Source of the DNA: Areca catechu
Lineage: Eukaryota > Streptophyta > Magnoliopsida > Arecales > Arecaceae
Assembly: GCA_021397845.1 (NCBI GenBank)
Contig: CM038047.1
Coordinates: 127,950,112 to 128,014,111, forward strand
Direction: 5' to 3'
Length of the DNA: 64,000 nt
In this document: positions 58,167 to 64,000 of the stretch, in pieces
Layout: every line of letters begins with the position of its first letter
How positions within the stretch are numbered: position 1 is the first letter of the stretch
The notes under the pieces: generated by a model
What the model saw: only the letters and a program-made list of their open reading frames with translations
The model's database searches: none
What the model was told of the DNA's origin: nothing
Position numbers and translations under genes: made by a program

Positions 58167-60060
58167 ATGAGGGAAGGGGAAGATAAGAGAAAAAATATAA
58201 ATAATGATGCCGTGGTCATCAAGATGACGATCGCGAGGCATCCTCTAAAATGCATCATGGTTGATAGTGGAATCTTCACAGATTTGCTTTTTTATGATGC
58301 CTTCTCCAGGATGAATCTTTCTCCCGATCAACTCAAACCTATGCATGCACCCCTTATCAATTTCACGGGTGATTCCATAAGGGTAGAGGGAGAGATCACT
58401 CTCCCGGTCACCGCCGGGACCCTACCTCAGTAGAGCACCGTTATGATGACTTTCATGGTTGTTAGGCTTCCTTTTGCCTACAACGTGATCTTGGGCCGAC
58501 CCGAGCTCAACTTGCTTGATGCCGTTGTCTCCACTAAGATGCTACTTGTACAGTTCCCCACTCCCTATGGTGTCGAGAAAATGAGGGGAGCACCCTAGCT
58601 GGTGCAGCATTGCTTCCAAACCCTCCCTGGGGCCAAGGTCCCCGAGGACGACCCCAAGGTAGATGATCTCTACCAAAGGGCCCAAGACCCCAGGAGAGGC
58701 CAGGTCAAATGTCTACTCTCTTATCCACTCAGAGATGATCCTGCATAGACAGTGCAAATTGGAGCTCAGCAACCCAAGGAGGAGAGGGCCCAACTACTGT
58801 AGTTTCTACAGGCGAGCACGGATTTGTTCGCCTGGACAGTGACGGATATGCCAGGTATTCCTCTTGACATCATTACTCACAAATTGAGTGTTGACATAAA
58901 GTATAGGCTAGTTCGGCAGAAGAAGAGAAGCTTTGCCCTGGAGAGGCAGGCAGCTATCAAGGAGGAAGTTGACAAACTCCTAGCTACCAGTTTCGTTCAA
59001 GAAGTCTAGTATCCGAGCTGGCTGGCAAATCTAGTCATGGTAAGGAAGAATAATGGCAAGTGGAGGATCTGTGTAGACTACACCGACCTTAACAAAGCTT
59101 TCCTGAAGGATAGCTTCCCTCTACCGAAGATCGACCAGTTGGTAGATGCCACCTCTGGCCACAGGCTGCTCTCCTTCATGGATGCATTCTCTGGGTACAA
59201 CCAGATCTGTATGCACTCATAGGACGAGGATCACACCACCTTCATCACCGACCAGGGGATGTACTGCTACAGGATGATGCCCTTCAGTCTGAAGAATGCA
59301 GGAGCCACATACTAGCATCTGATCAATACGGTCTTCAAGGACCAAATTGGCCAGAATATGCATGTATATGTGGATGACATGCTCGTCATGAGCAAGCCGA
59401 GCTCGAGCCACATCGTCGACCTCATCAAATCCTTCCATAACCTGCGGCAACATCAAATGAAGCTAAATCTGGTGAATTGCACTTTCGGAGTGGCGGCGGG
59501 GAAGTTCCTCGGCTTTATGGTCACCTAGAGAGGCATCGAAGCAAACCCGGAAAAGGTTCAACCAATCATCGACATGGAGCACCTGACCTCCAAGAAGCAG
59601 GTCCAGCACCTGACAGGGCGTGTTGCCACCCTCAGCAGATTCATCTCGAAGTCAATTGACTGTTGCCTTCCATTCTTCAAGGCGCTATGCAAGATCCACA
59701 ATTTCACCTGGACGAAGGAGTGCAGAACATCCTTCGAGGAGCTAAAGAAATTCTTCACCTCTCCCTCGTTGCACTCCAGGCCAGAGGAAGGGGAGGAGCT
59801 CCTGCTCTATCTGGCGGTTACACTAGGAGTCGTCAGCTCAGTTCTCATCCGTGTAGACTAGTACAAATCTCAGAAGACGATATACTACACCAGCAAAATC
59901 CTCAACGATGCGGAGATCAGGTATACTCGCTCCGAGAAACTCTTTTTTGCACTAATAATGTCTGCTAAGCACCTCAGGCCCTACTTATAAGCACACCCAA
60001 TATTGGTTATGACGGACCAGTCGCTGAGGACCATATGCAGCGACCCGAAACTTTCGGGAG
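58167..60060 (+). pseudogene. pol: D protease, RT and RNase H in one frame with ten stops
   Basis: The frame is continuous from 58167 to about 60000. The protease is at 58230-58430 with MVDSG. RT is at 58870-59530, with RKNNGKWRICVDYTDLNKA and catalytic YVDDMLVMSKP. RNase H is at 59700-60000, with VTLGVVSSVL. Ten stops are in frame: TAG at 58431, 58596, 58746, 58800, 59007, 59220, 59313, 59526 and 59859, and TAA at 59988. No frameshift is needed to read across them. Most sit where a Gln codon would be expected from the context, so CAG to TAG is the likely change. Confidence 0.88.
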
Positions 60061-60106
60061 ATTGGCCAAGTGGTCCATGCTACTCATCGAGTTTGACATA
60101 GCGTAA

Positions 60107-60486
60107 CGACCGAGGTCCTCAAAGAAGGCCCAAGTTCTAGCTGACTTCGTGGTCGAGTGCAACGGTTTCGCCGAGGAGCCAGAGCTGACAATAGCGGACC
60201 AGGAGAGGAACCTTGGATCCTCCACGTGGATGGAGCATCAAATTCTGGCAGGAGTAGAGCAGGCCTCATCCTCACCAACGGTGATGGGGTTGTGACGGAA
60301 TGCGCCCTTCGCTTCAAATTCACCACAACAAATAACCAGGCGGAGTACGAAGCACTCCTCGTGGGTCTAAGAGTCTCCCACGAGCTGGGTGTGCAGAATC
60401 TAAAAGTCGTCACCAACTCCCAGCTTGTTGCCGGAAAAGTCTCCAGAGAGTATGAAGCCAGGGATGCCCAGATGATGAAGTCCTAG
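60107..60486 (+). pseudogene. D second RNase H (Tat-type)
   Basis: An open run at 60157-60486 has LHVDGASNSGRSRAGLIL and TNNQAEYEALLVGLRVSHEL, which fit the additional RNase H found after the first one in the Tat lineage. The frame ends in TAG at 60484. The DGAS start and the Glu in AEYEALL are intact. Confidence 0.85.
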
Positions 60487-60489
60487 AGC

Positions 60490-61920
60490 GGGTCTGCTCG
60501 AGCATGGCAGGTTTCTGGTGCTTCAGCATCTCTCACATCCCTCGTGGGGAGAATGCGCGCGCGGATGCACTGTCTAGGCTTGCGACCCTGCCGGACTCAT
60601 CACTGGGACATGCCTACGTCGAGTATCTCGAATGTCCCAGCTATGAAAGCTTAGAGGAGGTGCATTAAGTCGCCCCCGAGCCAAGCTGGATGGACAAGTA
60701 CATCAGGTGCATCACTAATGGTTCCTTACCTGAGGACGTGGTAGAAGCAGCCCTTGTCAAGAAGAAGGCCTCCCTGTTCGTTCTGATGGAGGTTCAGCAC
60801 TATCACCGATCCTTCTCCTATCCACTCCTGAGGTGCCTCAGGCCCACCGAGGTAACCTTTGTGCTCCAAGAGATACATGAATGCCTCTACGAGAACAATG
60901 TGGGAGGGAGAACACTAGCTTATAAAGCCCTTCGCCAGGGATACTTCTGGGAGACCATGAGGGAGGACACCGTCGAATTCATTAAAAGGTGCGACAAGTG
61001 CCAGTGCCACGCGAACATACAGCGCCAACCGACGGTGCCGATCTTCCAGCTCTCAGCTCCTTGGACTTTTGCCCAGTGGGGAATGGACATCTTGCGGCCG
61101 TTTCCTCCTGCACCAGGGCAACGAAGATTTTTGCTGGTGGCGATCGACTACTTCACCAAGTGGGTTGAAGCAGAGCCACTGGCCCAGATCACGGAAGCCA
61201 ATGTCCGCCAGTTCTTTTGGAAGTCAATTATTTCCATTTCGGACTCCCCCATTGCATCATCACTGACAACGGACAACAGTTCTACAACTAGGAACTCGAA
61301 GGGTTTTGCACCGAGCATGTCATTCAACATCAATTCACCTTGGTAGCTCACCCTCAAACAAAAGTGGAAGCCGAGGTGAGCAACCAGACCATCCTCCAAG
61401 GACTCAGGACAAGGCTGGACCAAGCTAAGGACAGGTGGGTGGAAGAACTCCCAAGCTTCTATGGGCCTACCACACAACGGCTAGAACGGCGACCGACGAG
61501 ATGCCCTTCAATATTGTTTTTGGTGCTGAGGTGGTCATCCCGGTCAAGCTCGGCATGCCCATGCTACAAGTGCAGCAATTTGATGAGGTGCGGAACTCAG
61601 CACACCTCCTGCTCAACCTGGATCTCCTCGAAGAAAGAAGGGATAAAGCCCGGCTACGAATGGTGGTATACCGGCAACGAGTAGCCTGATACTATAATGC
61701 CTGGGTCAGGCCAAAAGCTTTCAAACACGGAGACTTGGTGCTACACCGGGCAGGGGCATCTCAACCCCGGGAGTGCGGCAAGCTCTCACCGAACTGGGAA
61801 GGCCCCTATAGGGTGGTTGAGGCCCTCTCACAAGGGGCCTATTACCTCGTAGATCTCGACGGTATTAGGTTCCCTCGAACATGGAATGCTTACAACCTAC
61901 AGAGATATTATCAATAATGT
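60490..61920 (+). pseudogene. D integrase
   Basis: A CAA-to-TAA stop at 60666 precedes a run 60690-61346 with the zinc finger H-x-H-C-x2-C (HECLYENN to CDKCQCHANI) and the first DDE aspartate (VAIDYFTKWVEAEP). A frameshift near 61215-61260 falls just before the second aspartate region (TDNGQQF-like text in another frame). The C-terminal part, 61435-61917, has WAYHTTARTATDEMPFNIVFG, then GPYRVVEALSQGAYYL, and ends NLQRYYQ. A TGA at 61687 interrupts it. No chromodomain follows, as expected for Tat. Confidence 0.87.
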
Positions 61921-61994
61921 AAGGTTTCCCTTCAATAATAATGATGATAGTTTTTCCTTGTGCGAGTATCTATCTGTCTTACAGGAAAACCTCC

Positions 61995-62960
61995 TCAACG
62001 CCTTCGAGCACAGCTTCGAGGCGCCATGACCTGAGCCCAACTCTCAGGCAACCCAAGACCGGAGCCCAGATCTCCGGCCAAGGGACCTTCGAGCCAAGCT
62101 GCTCTCAATCATCAATGCCTTCGAGCCGAGCTTCGAGGTGCCAAGACCTGAGCCCAGCTCTCAAGCAACCCAAGATCAGAGCCCAGATCTCCGACCAAGT
62201 GACCTTCGAGCCAAGCTGCTCTCGATCATCAACACCTTCGAGCCCAGCTCTGAGGTGCCAAGACCTGAGCCCAACTCTCAAGTAACCCAAGATCGGATCC
62301 CAGATCTCAAGCCAAGGGACCTTCGAGCCAAGCATCTCACAATCATCAACGCCTTCGAGCCTAGCTTCGAGGCGCTAAGACCTTAACCCAGCTCTCAAGT
62401 AACCCAAGATCGGGGCCCAGATCTCCGGCCAAGGGACCTTCGAGCCAAGTTGCTCTCAATCATCAACACCTTCGAGCCTAGCTCCAAGGTGCCAAGACCT
62501 AGGCCTAGCTCTCAGGCAACCCAAGACCAGAGCCCAGATCTCCGGCCAAGGGACCTTTGAGCCAAGCTACTCTAAATCATCAACATCTTCAGGCACAGCT
62601 CCGAGACGCCAAGACCTGAGCCCAGCTCTCAGGTAACCCAAGACCAGAGCCCAACTCTCTAGCCAAGGGACCTTCAAGCCACACCCCTCGCAATCATCAA
62701 TGTCTCCAAGCCCAGCTCCGAGATGCCAACCCAAGATTGGAGCCCAACTCTGCGAGCACGGGATCTTCAAGCCAAGCAGCTCCTATCAAAACCTCAAGCC
62801 TAGCTCCAAGGCACTAAAGACCTGAGCCCAGCTCTCAGGCAATCCCTGGATCGCGGCCCAGCACTCCATCCAGAAAGGCCTCAAGCATAGCTCTAAGGCA
62901 TCCAAGACCTGAGCCCAGCCCTCAGGCACCTTGGATCGGGGCCCAACTCTCCGGCCAAGG
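61995..62960 (+). repeat. 117-bp tandem array after D integrase
   Basis: The anchor CCTTCGAGCC occurs at 62086, 62203, 62320, 62437, 62554 and 62671 (five successive spacings of exactly 117), and a shortened unit at 62763 (spacing 92). Degenerate remains run to about 62960. The period is a multiple of three, and two units are jointly open in one frame (62138-62386), but stops in other units argue against a protein. Confidence 0.93.
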
Positions 62961-63079
62961 AACCACCGAGCCCAGCTGCTAACAACTGCCAGAATCTTAC
63001 GCCAAACTTGCCAACACCAAAGCCTGGTAATTAAGTCCCAGGCAAGGTGAGACCCTCTTCTCTAATCTCCCCACTCATA

Positions 63080-63150
63080 TAAAAAAAAAAAAGAGAAAGA
63101 AGAAAGAAAGAGAGGGAGGAAAAGGAAAGAAAGAGAAAAAGAGGGAAGAA
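63080..63150. repeat. Purine-rich (A/G) low-complexity tract
   Basis: About 70 bases are almost entirely A and G. It lies between the 117-bp array and the antisense ORF. It could act as a polypurine tract, but its length and simple content suggest slippage. Confidence 0.5.
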
Positions 63151-63291
63151 CCAAGCAAAGGATGGGTTGCAAGAAAGTTCAAATTTTATTAACAGAGAGC
63201 TAGTTACAAACATTTTCCGAGACCCCGACATGTCGGGTGACCCCAACCAAGTATAGAAAGAAAACAATATACAAAAGAAAAAAGAAAAGAC

Positions 63292-63474
63292 TACTCTGCA
63301 CCGGTCGGCTCCCCAATTGAGCCTTGAGGCTGAGAGGTCCCGCCTTCAGGAACCTCTGGCTGAACGGCTCCGACCTAGGATAGCTCGACCTTGGCTGGCT
63401 TCGAAAGCTCAGTGGCCACAGCTTCCTTGATGACTGCCTCTTCATCAGGCTCCGCGTCCGAGGCCGAGGGGTAC
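63292..63474 (-). pseudogene. D antisense ORF, C-terminal end
   Basis: On the minus strand from 63474 the text reads as an acidic protein end. An early run EPDEEAVIKEAVATELSK is followed by a one-base frame change, then VPEGGTSQPQGSIGEPTGAE and a TAG stop at 63292. Some Tat-lineage elements (Grande, for one) carry an antisense ORF near the 3' LTR, so this fits, but the N-terminal part is beyond the LTR at 63475. Identification is by position only. Confidence 0.45.
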
Positions 63475-64000
63475 TGATGCGGGCACCAGACTCAGAAGAA
63501 GACTTCAGGGCTCCATCTGGATCTCTGATTGACCTTGCCCGAAGAATTAGGGTTTTCTGGTTTTGTAATAAGGGTTGACCTGATCAACTCAATTTTGAGT
63601 CTGTAATTTTGTCATTTCAATTTTTGTTGGATCATATTGACTCAGTCCAAGTCCAAGGCCCGGGTAGGTGTCATTCCCTTTGCCATAGGGCACCACATTT
63701 TCCATCTACAAGTTGGTGCCACACTCCCTGCTACATCTCCATCCAGTGTACCTTGGTCCCCATGCCTCAAGTAAGCAGGTTCTTTTTTCTTGCACCACTT
63801 GGTAGAGAAATCCATCAAGATACCTCAATCCAAGGAGGAGCCAACTTCTTTCCAGATAAACCCAAGCCAGGATGGCAAGAATTTTTCTTGAAGAGAGGAT
63901 CAAGGAGGTGCCCCACAATGTTCCATAAAAATCCAAGTTATAAAAGGGAAGAGAGCATGTCTTGTGGAGCAAGACTAGGAGGTGTCCAAAAGAGCCAAAC
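63475..64000 (+). repeat. Family A LTR (subtype C), cut by the right edge
   Basis: It starts TGATGCGGGCACCAG at 63475 (the G of TGGTG has become A) and follows the solo LTR at 20264 closely. About 70 bases present in the solo LTR (20757-20830) are missing near 63965. Left flank is GGTAC; the other TSD is outside the window. Confidence 0.85.

Larger units (their letters stand above)
18790..63474 (+). mobile_element. D: Tat-lineage Ty3/gypsy element carrying several later insertions
   Basis: After removing the insertions (20264-21984, 22544-56912 and 63475 onward) what remains is LTR-like sequence, a junction, gag, protease, RT, RNase H, a second RNase H, integrase, a 117-bp tandem array and an antisense ORF end. 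Dual RNase H, the YCRFHHDHGHDTEEC gag motif and the polyprotein end NLQRYYQ are Tat features. The 5' LTR is about 18790 to about 22030. The 3' LTR is not in the window. The 5' border is placed where similarity to chromovirus F stops. Confidence 0.75.

Noticed and set aside
58167..60060. TAG as a recoded or read-through codon in D
   Set aside because: Ten stops in one gene, with frame changes in gag and integrase of the same element, indicate decay.
62138..62386. An 82-codon frame across the 117-bp array as a repeat protein
   Set aside because: The period is divisible by three, which opens the frame by chance, and other units contain stops.

Overview
The window is plant nuclear DNA made almost entirely of LTR retrotransposons. 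I found no convincing host gene, rRNA, tRNA or CRISPR array. The families point to a flowering plant and to heterochromatin: SIRE/Maximus-like Ty1/copia, an Angela-like copia LTR, chromodomain-bearing Ty3/gypsy (chromovirus) and Tat-lineage gypsy with a second RNase H. The species cannot be read from the sequence.

Left part (1-14432): two decayed copia elements on the minus strand. Copia-1 is cut by the window edge (5' LTR from 4120 upward, gag 4062-2437, pol 2340-1). Copia-2 has its 5' LTR at 12882-14432, gag 12824-11199 and pol 11090-8027. It also has an extra ORF after pol (7541-6177), as SIRE-type elements do. An unexplained plus-strand LTR-like stretch (about 5237-6176) lies between them. 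The copia LTRs and the Copia-2 spacer carry a dispersed palindrome, GTGTCGACAC.

Middle and right (14690-64000): a nest four levels deep, with most insertion boundaries provable from target-site duplications (TSDs). F, a minus-strand chromovirus (LTR about 14690-18409), contains an Angela-like solo LTR (15505-17992, TSD CTGAT). F is cut at about 18785 by D, a plus-strand Tat element that runs to the window end. D contains a solo LTR of family A (20264-21984, TSD GAGGC), element X (22544-56912, TSD CCATC) and another family-A LTR (63475 to the edge). X is a minus-strand non-autonomous gypsy with two 1290-bp LTRs. Its 5' LTR is split into three pieces of 545+700+45 bp by two insertions: the A array (26036-49377, TSD GAGAA) and element B (50083-56862, TSD AACTT/AACAT).

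The main find is the A array. It is a chromovirus trimer in one orientation, LTR-INT-LTR-INT-LTR-INT-LTR, with periods of 7259, 7237 and 7252 bp. One 5-bp TSD flanks the whole 23.3 kb, so it behaves as one insertion later expanded through its LTRs. Every internal copy has gag, protease, RT, RNase H, integrase and chromodomain, and every copy is broken by private stops and single-base indels. Each internal LTR end carries three copies of a 31-bp LTR-end/primer-site module.

Other points: B and X are related non-autonomous elements that share a remnant integrase joint. B has an unfamiliar 266-codon ORF where protease, RT and RNase H should be. D carries a 115-bp GC-rich minisatellite in its 5' LTR region and an exact-period 117-bp array after pol, followed by the end of an antisense ORF. 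Nine of ten stops in D's protease-RT-RNase H frame are TAG, which fits CAG-to-TAG decay of methylated CHG sites.
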